This document shows positions 7,474 to 17,900 of a stretch of 64,000 nucleotides of DNA, one piece after another. Where the stretch lies: NCBI GenBank assembly GCA_008501585.1, contig QQUN01000035.1, forward strand, positions 124,001 through 188,000, given 5' to 3'. Each line of letters opens with the position of its first letter. Position 1 is the stretch's first letter. A model generated the notes under the pieces. It did no database searches. It had not been told where the DNA came from and worked only from the letters and a program-made list of their open reading frames with translations. Source of the DNA: Pseudomonadota bacterium. Lineage in GTDB: Bacteria; Pseudomonadota; Gammaproteobacteria; Burkholderiales; Rhodocyclaceae. A program made the translations under genes and the position numbers.

Positions 7474-9789
7474 TCACTTCAGCGTGGGTTCCGCCGTGTT
7501 GCCGGCGGTATGGGCGGAGGGCAGGCTTGGCGCCGAGAGCGTGACTGCTTCGGTATCGACCTGGCGCTGCTGCGCTTCGTACAGGCGCCAGTAGAAGCCG
7601 CGCTGTTCGATCAGGGTGTCGTGGTCGCCTTCTTCCACCACCCGGCCACGGTCCATGACCACCAGCCGGTTGGCCTTGCGAAGCGTGGACAGCCGGTGGG
7701 CGATGGCGATGGTGGTGCGCCCGCGCACCAGGTTGTCGAGCGCCTTCTGGATTTCCTTCTCGGTCTCGGTGTCGACCGAACTGGTCGCTTCGTCGAGGAT
7801 CAGGATCTTCGGGTCGATGAGCAGGGCGCGCGCAATCGAGATGCGCTGGCGCTCGCCGCCCGACAGGCCCTGGCCGCGTTCGCCCACGAGCGAATCGTAG
7901 CCCTGCGGCAGGCGCAGGATGAACTCGTGCGCATGAGCCGCGCGGGCCGCGGCGACGATCTCCTCGCGAGTGGCCTCGGGCTTGCCGTAGGCGATGTTCT
8001 CGGCGATGGTGCCGAAGAACAGGAAGGGCTCCTGCAGCACCAGGCCGATATGCCGGCGGTACTCGGCCACCGGCACCGAACGCACGTCGGTGCCGTCGAT
8101 GCGGATCGAGCCTTCGCCCACGTCGTAGAAGCGGCACATGAGGTTCACCAGCGTGCTCTTGCCCGAGCCGCTGTGGCCGACCAGGCCGATCATCTCGCCG
8201 GGCTGGATGCTCAGGTTGACATCGCGCAGCACGGCGCGGTTGCCGTAGCGGAAGCCCACGTTGGCCACCGTGATCTGCCCGCGTACGCCCTGCAGGTGCA
8301 CCGGGTTGGTGGGCTCGGGCACGCTGGAGGCGTGGTCGAGGATGTCGAACACGCGCTTGGCGCCGGCCGCGGCCTTCTGGGTGACCGAGACGATGCGGCT
8401 CATCGAGTCCAGCCGGCCGTAGAAGCGGCCGATGTAGGCGAGGAAGGCGGTCAGCACGCCCACCGTGATCTCGTTTTCCGCTACCTGCCAGATGCCGAAG
8501 GCCCACACCACGAGCAGACCGATTTCGGTCAGCAGCGCCACGGTGGGCGAGAACAGCGACCACACCCGGTTGAGGCGGTCGTTGGCTTCGAGGTTGATGC
8601 GGTTGGCCTCGCGGAAGCGCTCCGACTCGCGCTTCTCCTGCGCGAAGGCCTTGACCACGCGGATGCCGGGGATGGTGTCGGCCAGCACGCTGGTGATCTC
8701 GCCCCACACGCGGCCGGTCTTCTCGAAGCCGGTGCGCAGGCGGTCGCGTACCTGGTGGATCAGCCACGCGATGAGCGGCAGCGGCACCAGCGTGACCAGC
8801 GCCAGCAGCGGGTTGATGGAGAACAGGATCACCGAGGTCATGATGATCATGAGCACATCGGTGGCGAAGTCGAGCGCATGCAGCGACAGGAACACGCAGA
8901 TGCGGTCGGTCTCCGAACTGATCCGGGTCATCAGGTCGCCGGTGCGCTTGTTGCCGAAGTATTCGAGCGACTGGCGCAGCAGGTGGTCGTAGGTGGTGGT
9001 GCGCAGGTCGGCGCCGATGCGCTCGGAGAACAGCGCCAGGATGTAGGTGCGCGCCCAGCCCAGGCCCCAGGCCACCAGCGCCGAGAGCAGCAGGCCGCCG
9101 AGGTAGAGCGTGACCAGGCCCTGGTCGATCTGCTGCCCGTTCTGGTAGGGGATCAGCACCTCGTCCATGAGCGGCATGGTGAGGTAGGGCGGCACCAGCG
9201 TGGCGCCCGTGGCGGCCAGGGTGAGCAGGAAGCCGGCCAGCAGCTGGCCCTTGTAGGGGCGGGCGAAACGCCACAGCCGGAACAGCGTCCAGGTGGAGGG
9301 CGGCTGGTCGATGGTGGCGGCACAGGCCGGGCAGTCGTCCTCGTCGGGCGGCAGCGGCGCGTTGCACTGGGCACAGTGCACCACCGGCGCCGGCCCTGGT
9401 GCGCGGCCCTCGCGCAACGCGGCGCGGATCTGCTCGAAGCGGCGTACCAGGCGCAGGGCCGAGGGGTTCTGGGTGAGGGTGAAGCGCCACACCGCCAGGC
9501 GGGCGCTGTCGTCGTGCAGGGCGAGGGTGCCAACGCCGGCCAGGTCGTGCAGGTGCAGGTGCTGGTCAGGGGCGATCGGCCAGCGCTCGTGCGCGTCGTC
9601 GCCGGTACAGACGATCAGCCGCCGCTCGGTCAGCACGAGCACGGCGTCGGCAAAATGGAGGCGGGCGTCCAGGTCGAGCGTCAGGGTGGCTTCGATCTGT
9701 TCGTCGGCGCTCAGGGTGTTGCGCAGGGCGTCAAGCCAGCGCTCGGCCAGGGTCGGGGTGGCGGGGGGGGCGGTGTCGGCTGAGGACAT
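7474..9789 (-). CDS. Cyanophycin-associated ABC transporter (fused permease-ATPase)
   Basis: A 771-residue type IV ABC exporter-like half transporter. Residues 1-130 form an extra N-terminal domain that looks PH-like (beta-rich, [13 protein letters not shown]). It is followed by a zinc-ribbon-like Cys pair set, C139-x2-C142 and C153-x2-C156, before the first TM. Six TM segments lie at about 180-465. The ATPase shows Walker A GHSGSGKS (538-545), signature LSGGERQ (642-648) and Walker [13 protein letters not shown] (662-673), all intact, so it should function as a homodimer. It is cotranscribed with the DUF1854 gene. The substrate is unknown; location opposite the cyanophycin synthetase genes suggests a role in arginine/aspartate or polymer metabolism. 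Confidence 0.85.
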   Translation of the reverse strand: MSSADTAPPATPTLAERWLDALRNTLSADEQIEATLTLDLDARLHFADAVLVLTERRLIVCTGDDAHERWPIAPDQHLHLHDLAGVGTLALHDDSARLAVWRFTLTQNPSALRLVRRFEQIRAALREGRAPGPAPVVHCAQCNAPLPPDEDDCPACAATIDQPPSTWTLFRLWRFARPYKGQLLAGFLLTLAATGATLVPPYLTMPLMDEVLIPYQNGQQIDQGLVTLYLGGLLLSALVAWGLGWARTYILALFSERIGADLRTTTYDHLLRQSLEYFGNKRTGDLMTRISSETDRICVFLSLHALDFATDVLMIIMTSVILFSINPLLALVTLVPLPLIAWLIHQVRDRLRTGFEKTGRVWGEITSVLADTIPGIRVVKAFAQEKRESERFREANRINLEANDRLNRVWSLFSPTVALLTEIGLLVVWAFGIWQVAENEITVGVLTAFLAYIGRFYGRLDSMSRIVSVTQKAAAGAKRVFDILDHASSVPEPTNPVHLQGVRGQITVANVGFRYGNRAVLRDVNLSIQPGEMIGLVGHSGSGKSTLVNLMCRFYDVGEGSIRIDGTDVRSVPVAEYRRHIGLVLQEPFLFFGTIAENIAYGKPEATREEIVAAARAAHAHEFILRLPQGYDSLVGERGQGLSGGERQRISIARALLIDPKILILDEATSSVDTETEKEIQKALDNLVRGRTTIAIAHRLSTLRKANRLVVMDRGRVVEEGDHDTLIEQRGFYWRLYEAQQRQVDTEAVTLSAPSLPSAHTAGNTAEPTLK

Positions 9790-10070
9790 GGCTTCGGTCG
9801 GGCAAAGTCGGCACCGGCAGGTGCGGATCTGTTGTTCTTTCTGGGTGGGCTGCCGTGGTCCGGACGCAAGCTAGCCGTCACGACGCAATGCGGGGCAGCG
9901 AACTATACATCGGTGCTGCGAGGCTGACGGCTTCCTTTCAAATGCTCACAAAAGATTGTTATTGCTGTGCCGTAAAATTGGTCGCCGCAGCCGCTATGAT
10001 ACGCGCCGGCTGCGTGGTGTTGCCGCTTGGCGACACTTCCATCAAAGAAAAAAGGTGGGTCGACCCCGAC
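9790..10070. other. Divergent intergenic region of the cyanophycin locus
   Basis: This 281-bp stretch separates the ABC transporter start from the first cphA-family start and must hold promoters for both. On the plus strand, TATGAT at 9995-10000 is a good -10 element, but I see no convincing -35 at 16-18 bp. It has a more AT-rich patch (about 9935-9985) than its surroundings. An open frame runs through it in phase with the downstream gene, but it lacks family similarity and its putative product is not conserved-looking. Confidence 0.4.
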
Positions 10071-12227
10071 ATGTCCAATCGAAAGCTGCAAGTGCTGCGT
10101 GTGCGTTATCTCGATGGTCCGAATATCTGGACGTATCGTCCGGTGATCGAGGCCTGGGTCGACATCCATGACCTGGAGGAGGCGCCGTCGAACCTGATCC
10201 CGGGTCTGTACGAGCGGCTCACGGCATGGCTGCCCGGCCTGATCGAGCACCGCTGCGGGGTGGGCGAGCGGGGCGGTTTCCTGGAGCGGCTGCGCGAGGG
10301 GACCTGGGCGGCCCATATTCTGGAACATGTGGTGATCGAGCTGCACGGCATGGCCGGTGTGCCCGAGGGCTTCGGCAAGGCGCGCATGACGCCCGAGCAC
10401 GGTGTTTACAAGGTGGCCTTCCGTTCGCGCACCGAAGCCATCGGCCGGGCGTGCCTGGACGCGGGCCTGGCCTTGCTGCAGGCCGCGATCGACGACACGC
10501 CGTTCGATGTCGAGGCGACCGTGCGCGGGCTGCGTGCGCTGGTCGACAAGAAAGCGATCGGCCCGAGCACGGCCTGCATCGTCGATGCGGCGTACGCGCG
10601 GCGTATCCCGACCGTGCGCCTGACCGGCGGTAACCTGATCCAGATGGGCTACGGGGTGTGCCAGCGCCGTATCTGGACGGCCGAGACCGACCGCACCAGC
10701 GCCATCGCCGAAGGCATCGCCAGCGACAAGGATCTGACCAAGCGCTTGATTGCAGCCTGCGGCATTCCGGTGCCGGCGGGCGAAATCGTGGATTCACCGG
10801 CGGCGGCATGGTCGGCGGCCGAGGACATCGGCCTGCCGGTGGTGGTCAAGCCGAGTGATGCCAACCATGGTCGCGGCGTGTCGGTTGCGCTCGATTCGCG
10901 CGAAGCGGTCGAGGCGGCCTGGGCGGTGGCCGAGCGCGAGGGTGACGAGGTGATGGTCGAGCAGTTCATTGCCGGTCACGAACATCGCCTGCTGGTGGTT
11001 GGCGACCGTGTGGTGGCGGCCTGCCGGGGCGAGGAAGTGAGCGTGGTCGGTGACGGCACCAGCACGGTGGAGGCGTTGATCAACAGCCAGGTCAATACCG
11101 ACCCCCGCCGGGGCAGCGACGAGGTGTATCCGCTCGATGTGATCTCGCTCGATGTGTGCCCGACCGTGGTGCTCGAGCTCGAGCGTCAGGGGCTCGATTG
11201 TGCCTCGGTGCCGGCCGCCGGCCAGCGGGTGCTGATCCAGCGCCATGCCAACTATTCGGCCGACGTGACCGCGCAGGTTCATCCCGAGGTGGCGGCCGAT
11301 GCGGTGCTGGCGGTCAAGGTGGTGGGGCTGGATATTGCCGGTGTCGACGTGGTCTGCTCGGACATCGGCCAGCCGCTGCGCGCCCAGGGCGGCGCCGTGA
11401 TCGCCGTCAATGCCGGTCCGGGCCTGTTGATGCACCTGAAGCCGACGGCGGGCGAGGTCCAGCCGGTGGGCGAGGCCATCGTTGCACATTTGTTCCCTGA
11501 GGGCGATTCGGGGCGGGTGCCGGTGGTCGGCATCAGCGGCGCCGACGGCCGCGCGCAGATCGCACACCTGGTGGCGTGGCTGTTGCAGAGCGACGGCCGC
11601 TACGTGGGCCTGGCCTGCGAGGACGGGCTGTGGATGGGCGGGCGCCGGGTGACCGACCGCAACGGGGCGAGCTGGGATTCGGGCCGCCGCGTGCTGATGA
11701 ACCGCAACGTGGAGGCCGCCGTGATCGAGAACGGGCCGGCGGTGCTCCTCGACGAGGGCATGCCCTATGACCGCTGCGCGGTCGGGGTGGTCACCACGGC
11801 GGGCCTGCCGTCGGCACTGGCCGACTGGCATATCCAGGAGGAAGCCCACCTGCGCAATGTATGGCGCACCCAGGTGGATCTGGTGCTGCCCTCGGGCGCG
11901 GCGGTGCTCAATGCCGACGATGCCATGGTGGCCGGGCTCGCCGAACTGTGCGACGGCGCCGTGTGGTTCTACAGTGCGCAGGCCGCCTCGCCGGTGCTGG
12001 CGGCCCATCTGGCGGCCGGTGGCGCGGCGGTGTGGCTCGACGGCGACAGCATCGTGGTCGGTCGTGGCGACGAGCGCCAGGTCATCGGCCAGCGCTCGGC
12101 GCCGGGCATTGCCGTGCTCGAACCGCGCTGGGCCATCGCCGGCGTTGCTGCGGCGCTGGCGGCCGGCCTGGCCGACGACCTGGTGCATGCAGCCCTGGAT
12201 ACCTATCGCGCGCCCGAGCGCGCCTGA
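10071..12227 (+). CDS. Short cyanophycin synthetase homologue with degenerate ATP sites
   Basis: A 718-residue CphA-family protein, about 140 residues shorter than the next gene because most of the C-terminal Mur-ligase part is missing. The N-domain (1-160) keeps the motif H82-I-L-E85-H86, the HxxEH of the hidden metallopeptidase-like site reported to make primers in CphA. The ATP-grasp domain (about 165-480) keeps K260, but the metal-binding Glu of the EVNAAPG motif is Ala445 (IAVNAGPG). The Mur-type P-loop GTNGKTT is replaced by GADGRAQ (490-496). ATG 10071 was chosen because similarity begins at RKLQVLRVRYLDGPNIW; AAAGGTGG lies 12 bases upstream. It may be a hydrolase or partner rather than a ligase, possibly comparable with cyanobacterial CphA2. 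Confidence 0.85.
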   Translation: MSNRKLQVLRVRYLDGPNIWTYRPVIEAWVDIHDLEEAPSNLIPGLYERLTAWLPGLIEHRCGVGERGGFLERLREGTWAAHILEHVVIELHGMAGVPEGFGKARMTPEHGVYKVAFRSRTEAIGRACLDAGLALLQAAIDDTPFDVEATVRGLRALVDKKAIGPSTACIVDAAYARRIPTVRLTGGNLIQMGYGVCQRRIWTAETDRTSAIAEGIASDKDLTKRLIAACGIPVPAGEIVDSPAAAWSAAEDIGLPVVVKPSDANHGRGVSVALDSREAVEAAWAVAEREGDEVMVEQFIAGHEHRLLVVGDRVVAACRGEEVSVVGDGTSTVEALINSQVNTDPRRGSDEVYPLDVISLDVCPTVVLELERQGLDCASVPAAGQRVLIQRHANYSADVTAQVHPEVAADAVLAVKVVGLDIAGVDVVCSDIGQPLRAQGGAVIAVNAGPGLLMHLKPTAGEVQPVGEAIVAHLFPEGDSGRVPVVGISGADGRAQIAHLVAWLLQSDGRYVGLACEDGLWMGGRRVTDRNGASWDSGRRVLMNRNVEAAVIENGPAVLLDEGMPYDRCAVGVVTTAGLPSALADWHIQEEAHLRNVWRTQVDLVLPSGAAVLNADDAMVAGLAELCDGAVWFYSAQAASPVLAAHLAAGGAAVWLDGDSIVVGRGDERQVIGQRSAPGIAVLEPRWAIAGVAAALAAGLADDLVHAALDTYRAPERA

Positions 12228-12259
12228 GCGCGTGCGCGCGACAACAAAGGATTGACCCC

Positions 12260-14833
12260 ATGGAAATCAATCGTCTGCGCGCCCTGCGCGGCCCGAACCT
12301 GTGGAGCCGGCTGACCAGCTTCGAAGCGCTGGTGCAGTGTGCCGACAACGAATTGTTGCTGGGCAACCTGCCCGGTTTTGAAGCCCGCCTGCGCGAACGC
12401 TTTCCCACCATCGGTGCCATGCGCCCGGTGGGCCATCTCGGCGACATCTCGCTGGCCCATGTGCTCGGTTTTGCGGCGCTCGGCCTGCAGGCCGAGGCCG
12501 GGTGCCCGGTCAGTTTCGTGCGCTGCAACGCCACGATCGACCAGGGCGTGTTCCAGGTGGTCGTCGAATACACCGAGGAAGCCGTGGGCCGGCAGGCCTT
12601 TGCCTTTGCCGAACAACTGGTGTCGGCCGCCCTGGCCGACACGCCGTTCGATCTGGCCGCGGTGGTGGCGCAGCTGCACGGGCTGGACGAGGATATCCGC
12701 CTCGGACCGAGCACCGGCTCGATCGTCCATGCCGCCGTGGCGCGCGGCATCCCCTTCCGGCGGCTGACCAACGGCTCGCTGGTGCAGTTCGGCTGGGGCA
12801 GCAAGCAGCGCCGCATCCAGGCGGCGGAGATCGACTCGACCTCGGCAATCGCCGAGTCCATCGCCCAGGACAAGGAGCTGACCAAGCAGTTGCTGCGCGC
12901 CGCCGGCGTGCCGACGCCCGACGGTCGCCCGGTGAAGGATGCCGACGACGCCTGGGCCGCCATGTGCGAAATCGGGGGCGCGGTGGTGGTCAAGCCGCAG
13001 GACGGCAACCAGGGCAAGGGCGTGACGGTGAACATCCTCACCCGCGACCACCTCAACGTGGCCTACCACGCCGCGCGCGACTACAGCGAAGAGGTGATGG
13101 TCGAGCGGTTCAGCCCGGGGCATGACTTCCGCCTGCTGGTGGTCGGCCACACGCTGGTGGCCGCGGCGCGCCGCGATCCGCCGCATGTGATCGGCGACGG
13201 CGAGCACACCGTGCGCCAGCTGGTGGACATCGTGAACGCCGACCCGCGCCGCGGCGAGGGGCATGCCACCTCGCTGACCAAGATCCGCTTTGACGAGATC
13301 GCCGTGGCCCGCCTGAAGCTGCAGGGATATACGCCCGACGCGGTGCCGCCCAAGGGCGCCCGCGTGGTCTTGCGCAACAACGCCAACCTGTCGACCGGCG
13401 GTACGGCCACCGATGTGACCGACGACGTGCATCCCGAAGTGGCGGCACGGGCGATCGAGGCGGCGCAGATGATCGGTCTGGACATCTGCGGTGTGGACGT
13501 GGTGTGCGAGACGGTGGGCCAGCCGCTGGAGATGCAGGGCGGCAGCATTGTGGAAGTCAACGCGGCGCCCGGCCTGCGCATGCACCTGTCGCCGAGCTTT
13601 GGCAAGGGGCGCGACGTGGGCCAGGTGGTGGTGGACATGCTCTACACCAACGGCGACAACGGGCGGATCCCGATCGTCGCGGTGACCGGCACCAACGGCA
13701 AGACCACCACGGTGCGGCTGATGGCGCATCTGCTGACGCTGGCCGGCTACCGTACCGGCTTTACCGGCACCGAGGGCGTGCACGTCAATGGCCGCTGCAC
13801 CGATACCGGTGACTGCAGCGGCCCCAAGAGCGCGCGCAATGTCCTGAGCCACCCGGAGGTGGATGCGGCCGTGCTCGAATGCGCGCGCGGCGGCATGCTG
13901 CGCGAGGGGCTTGGCTTCGACATGTGCGATGTGGCCATCGTCACCAATATTGGCGTGGGCGACCACCTCGGCCTGAACTACATCAATTCGGTCGAAGAGC
14001 TGTCGGTGCTCAAGCGGGTGATCGTGCAGAACGTGGCGCCCAACGGCACCGCGGTGCTCAATGCCTGCGATCCGCACACCGTGGCCATGGCGGCGCACAG
14101 CCCCGGCAAGGTGGTGTTCTTCGCCAGTCAGGCCGATGCGCCGGCGGCGGCCCTGCACCGTGCCCAGGGGCACCGGGTGGTGGTGCGCGAGGGCAACGAT
14201 GTGTGCGCGGTCGAAGGCGGGGAGGTGGTGCATCGCCGCTCGCTGGCCGGCGTGCCGCTGACCCTCGGCGGGGCGATTCCCTTCCAGGTCGAGAACGTGC
14301 TGGCGGTGGTGGCGGCGGCCTGGTCGCTGGGCGTGGATTGGGCGGTGATCGACCGCGCGCTCGAGACCTTCGAGAGCACCGCGCAATCGGCCCCGGGGCG
14401 CTTCAACGTATTCCGCCATCGCGGCGCGACGGTGATTGCCGACTACGGTCACAACCCCGACGCCATTGCGGCGCTGGTCAGTGCCGTCGAGGCCATGCCC
14501 GGCAAGCGGCGCAGCGTGGTGATCAGCGGTGCTGGCGACCGGCGCGACGACGATATCAGCGCGCAGACGCGGATGCTCGGCGAGGCCTTCGATGACGTGA
14601 TCCTGTACGAGGATGCGTGCCAGCGCGGCCGGGCCGATGGCGAGGTGTTGCGCCTGCTGCGAGAGGGCCTGGTGTCGGCCCGCCGAACCACGCGGGTGGA
14701 CGAGATCTACGGCGAGTTCCTGGCCATCGATGCGGCGCTGGAGCGGCTCGAAGCCGACGACCTGTGTCTGATCCTGATTGACCAGGTCGACGCGGCGCTG
14801 GCCCATATCGCCCAGCGCGTGGCGGCCGGCTGA
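12260..14833 (+). CDS. cphA: Cyanophycin synthetase (CphA)
   Basis: An 857-residue enzyme that polymerises L-Asp and L-Arg into cyanophycin using ATP. The N-domain (1-150) has lost the HxxEH motif (HVLGF at 67-71). The ATP-grasp domain has VVVKPQDGNQGKGV (242-255) and an intact metal site E432-V-N434 in VEVNAAPG, with the NLSTGG loop at 376-381. The Mur-ligase-like domain has an intact P-loop VTGTNGKTTT (475-484), ECARGGMLREG, and a complete C-terminal part ending near DQVDAALAHI. It begins 32 bases after the upstream homologue, with AAAGGA as a plausible ribosome binding site, so the two are probably cotranscribed. No cyanophycinase or isoaspartyl dipeptidase gene is in the window. Confidence 0.92.
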   Translation: MEINRLRALRGPNLWSRLTSFEALVQCADNELLLGNLPGFEARLRERFPTIGAMRPVGHLGDISLAHVLGFAALGLQAEAGCPVSFVRCNATIDQGVFQVVVEYTEEAVGRQAFAFAEQLVSAALADTPFDLAAVVAQLHGLDEDIRLGPSTGSIVHAAVARGIPFRRLTNGSLVQFGWGSKQRRIQAAEIDSTSAIAESIAQDKELTKQLLRAAGVPTPDGRPVKDADDAWAAMCEIGGAVVVKPQDGNQGKGVTVNILTRDHLNVAYHAARDYSEEVMVERFSPGHDFRLLVVGHTLVAAARRDPPHVIGDGEHTVRQLVDIVNADPRRGEGHATSLTKIRFDEIAVARLKLQGYTPDAVPPKGARVVLRNNANLSTGGTATDVTDDVHPEVAARAIEAAQMIGLDICGVDVVCETVGQPLEMQGGSIVEVNAAPGLRMHLSPSFGKGRDVGQVVVDMLYTNGDNGRIPIVAVTGTNGKTTTVRLMAHLLTLAGYRTGFTGTEGVHVNGRCTDTGDCSGPKSARNVLSHPEVDAAVLECARGGMLREGLGFDMCDVAIVTNIGVGDHLGLNYINSVEELSVLKRVIVQNVAPNGTAVLNACDPHTVAMAAHSPGKVVFFASQADAPAAALHRAQGHRVVVREGNDVCAVEGGEVVHRRSLAGVPLTLGGAIPFQVENVLAVVAAAWSLGVDWAVIDRALETFESTAQSAPGRFNVFRHRGATVIADYGHNPDAIAALVSAVEAMPGKRRSVVISGAGDRRDDDISAQTRMLGEAFDDVILYEDACQRGRADGEVLRLLREGLVSARRTTRVDEIYGEFLAIDAALERLEADDLCLILIDQVDAALAHIAQRVAAG

Positions 14834-14905
14834 GTGCCCTGGGCCGGGCCTGTGCCCGGCGGGCTCAGAACGTATGAATCCATCGGCGCTGCGCGCCGAT
14901 GGCGG

Positions 14906-14939
14906 CGTGGCTCGCTCGAGCGTGCGAGCCACGGGTTTT
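14906..14939 (+). terminator. Rho-independent terminator after cphA
   Basis: A 10-bp perfect stem (CGTGGCTCGC at 14906-14915 with GCGAGCCACG at 14924-14933) and 8-nt loop is followed by GGTTTT. Two more hairpins lie between it and the cphA stop: CCATCGGCG/CGCCGATGG at 14880-14902 and GCCGGGC/GCCCGGC at 14843-14860. It separates the convergent cphA and GGDEF/EAL genes. Only the plus-strand side has a T-run. Confidence 0.6.
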
Positions 14940-17900
14940 CACAGGATCGGGTCGATCGGCTGGCGGGCCGTCTCCCGCCAGCGTGCCTGCCAGACACCGG
15001 CAGCGGCCGGTTTGCCGAACATGTAGCCTTGCAGCAGATCGCACTGGTGGGTGGCGAGAAAGTGCCGCTGCCCTTCGGTTTCGACCCCTTCGGCGACGAC
15101 CTTGAGGCCCATGCTGAGTGCCAGCGCGAGGGTGGCGGCGCTGATGGCGGCGTCGTTGGGGTCGGTTTCGATATCCCGCACAAAGCTGCGGTCGAGCTTG
15201 AGGGTCTGGATCGGCAGGCGCTTGAGATAGGCCAGCGACGAATAGCCGGTGCCGAAGTCGTCGATGGCCAGGGCCACGCCCGATTCGCGTAGCGCGTGCA
15301 GCTGGGCGATGGCGTGTTCCGGGTTGGCCATGGCGGTGGTTTCGGTGATCTCGAGTTCGAGGTCGCCCGTCCCCAGGCCGTGGCGGGCCAGGGCGGCCTG
15401 GACGTGGTCGATCAACTCCGGTGAGCGCAGCTGACAGGCCGACAGATTGACCGCCATGCGACTGACCGGGTGGCCATCATGCCGCCACTGGGCGAGCTGG
15501 CGACAGGCCTCGTCCAGCACCCACGCGCCCAGTGTTTCGATCAGGCCGGTCTCCTCGGCGATGGGGATGAAACTCATCGGCATGACCAGCCCGCGGGTCG
15601 GGTGCTGCCAGCGCACCAGGGCTTCGACCGCCTGCAACTGCTGGCTGTGGGTCTCGACCTGGGGCTGGTAGTGCAGGGTGAACTGCCGGGCGTCGAGTGC
15701 GGCGCGCAGTTCGGTCTCCAGCGCGACCCGTTCGGCGGCGGCCGCGTTCATGGCCGCGGTGAAGAACTGGACGTTGTTCCGGCCCTGCTCCTTGGCGTGA
15801 TACATCGCGGTATCGGCGTTCTTCATCAGGCTGTCGGCGTCGGTGCCGTCTTCGGGGAAGAGGGCGACGCCGATGCTCGGGCTCGAGTGCAGGGGCGTGC
15901 CGTCGAGCAGATAGGGGCGGGCGAGGGATTCGCGCGCGTCGCGGGCCAGGGTCAGCGCATCGGCGGGGGCGTTGAGCGCGGTGGCCACGAGCACGAATTC
16001 GTCGCCGCCGAGGCGCGCCACGATGTCGCTTTCGCGTCCGCACTGGCGCAGGCGATGGGCGACCTCCTGCAACAGCTTGTCGCCCACATGGTGGCCCAGC
16101 GTGTCGTTGATCAGCTTGAAGCGGTCCATGTCGATGAACATCACGGCCAGGTTCCGCCCTTCGCGCCGCGTGCTGTTGATGGCCTGCTTGAGCCGGTGTT
16201 CGAGGCTGTAGCGGTTGATCAGCCCGGTGAGGTCGTCGTGGTGGGCGAGGTACTGGATCCGCTCCTCGGCCGCCTTGCGGTCGCTGATGTCGGTGAAACT
16301 GGCCATGTAGTGGGTGATTTCGCCCGCGTCGTTCTTGATCACCGAGATGGCGGCCCATTTCGGGTAGGTGCTGCCGTCGCGGCGGCGGTCGACCAGTTCG
16401 CCTTGCCAGAACCCGCTTTCCTGCAATGCCTGCCACATCGCGCGATAGATTTCCGGTGCGGTGCCGCCCGAGGCGAGCATTTTCGGATCCTTGTCGCGGA
16501 CCTCGTCGAGGGTGTAGCCGGTCAGCTCGGTGAAGGCGGGGTTGATGCTGACGATCCGGTTGCGCATGTCGGTGATGAGGATGGCCTCACCGCTGCGCTC
16601 GAAGATATTGGCGTACAGGCGCAGGCTCTGTTCGGTGCGCTTGCGTTCGGAAATGTCGTGGATCAGGGCGATGCGCTCGGCGCCGGCGCCGGTCTTGATC
16701 CGCTCGGTCCACACCACCGCGTCGATGGTGCGCCCGTCCTGGGTGCGATGCTGGAACTCGCCGGACATGCGCCCCGAGGGGGTTTCTTCGATGGTCTTGA
16801 TCAGGCGGGGGACATCGCGGACCGGGTGCAGGTCGATCAGGGTCATGGCGAGGAAGTCGGCGCGGCTGAAGCCGTAGTGGCTCACGGCGGCATCATTCAC
16901 GTCGATGAAGCGCAGACTGACCTCGTCGAACAGCCACATCGGTTGCGGACTGTTGGCGAACAGCAGGCGGTAGCGCGCTTCGCTCTGGCGGACGGCCTCT
17001 TCGACGCAGCGCCGCTCGGTGATGTCGCGGACGAAGCCAAACAGCCGGCCGCCGGAGATCGGCCAGTGACTGATGGTGATCTCGACCGATACGCTGCTGC
17101 CGTCGCGGCGGCGGTAGTCGGTGATGATCAGGCCGCCTCCGCCGGCGACGATTTCACGGATCTGGGCGCGGATCTCTTCGGGGGTCTTGGCGGCTTCGAG
17201 GTCGCTCAGGCGCAAGCCGAGCAGTTCGTCGCGCGAGTAACCCAGCAGGCGTTCGCAGGCCTTGTTGACATCCAGGATGCGCCCGCCCATGTCGAGTGCC
17301 CAGAAGGCATCGGGTGAGGTGGCGGTGACGGCGCGAAACTCGGCTTCGCGCTGGGCGATGTTGACCTGCATGGCGGTAAAGGCCTGCCCCAGGCCGCGCA
17401 GCTCGCGGTCGAGCAGGGTGGGCAGGGGGGTGTCGTACTGCCCCTGGGCCATGGCTTCGCCGGCGCGTGCCAGGTGCGACAGTGGCTGGAAGGCGCGACG
17501 GATCATCCAGACGAGCAGGGCGGCGATCAGTAGCGACCCGGCACTGACGCCGGCGATGACCATGTTGCGCGACTGGCTGACACCGTCGGAGATGGCCGCG
17601 ACCGGCAGGGTGTAGAAGAGTGTGAGGTAGCGCTCGCGGTGATCGGGGTCGAAATGCACCTGGCTGCCGACGGTCAGGAGGGCGCCGGCGGCCGTGTCGA
17701 CCCGGGCGACGGCGGTGCGCGCTTTGGCCGGGCGGGTAGCGGGGTTGGCCGCCGGGAACTGGCGTGCCCAGGCCGGCGCGGTCGGGGCGTCCGGCGTGGC
17801 GGTCGGGGTGTAGAGGTAGCGGCCGTCTTCGCGCGCCAGGAAGGCGCTGACACCGGCAGGCAGGTTGTTGAGGATGGCGTCGGTCAGGTGGTCGAAGGCG

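Noticed and set aside
7342-9783. Open frame of 813 codons on the plus strand, opposite the ABC transporter
   Set aside because: Low-complexity composition, no motif, and it runs fully antisense to a gene with intact Walker A, B and signature motifs.
9855-10070. N-terminal extension of the first cphA-family protein
   Set aside because: The frame is open to 9855, but this part has no similarity to CphA proteins, which begin at the RGPN/LDGPN region shortly after Met at 10071.
12203-14932. Open frame of about 900 codons on the minus strand opposite cphA
   Set aside because: Antisense shadow of cphA with His/Arg-rich product and no domain.
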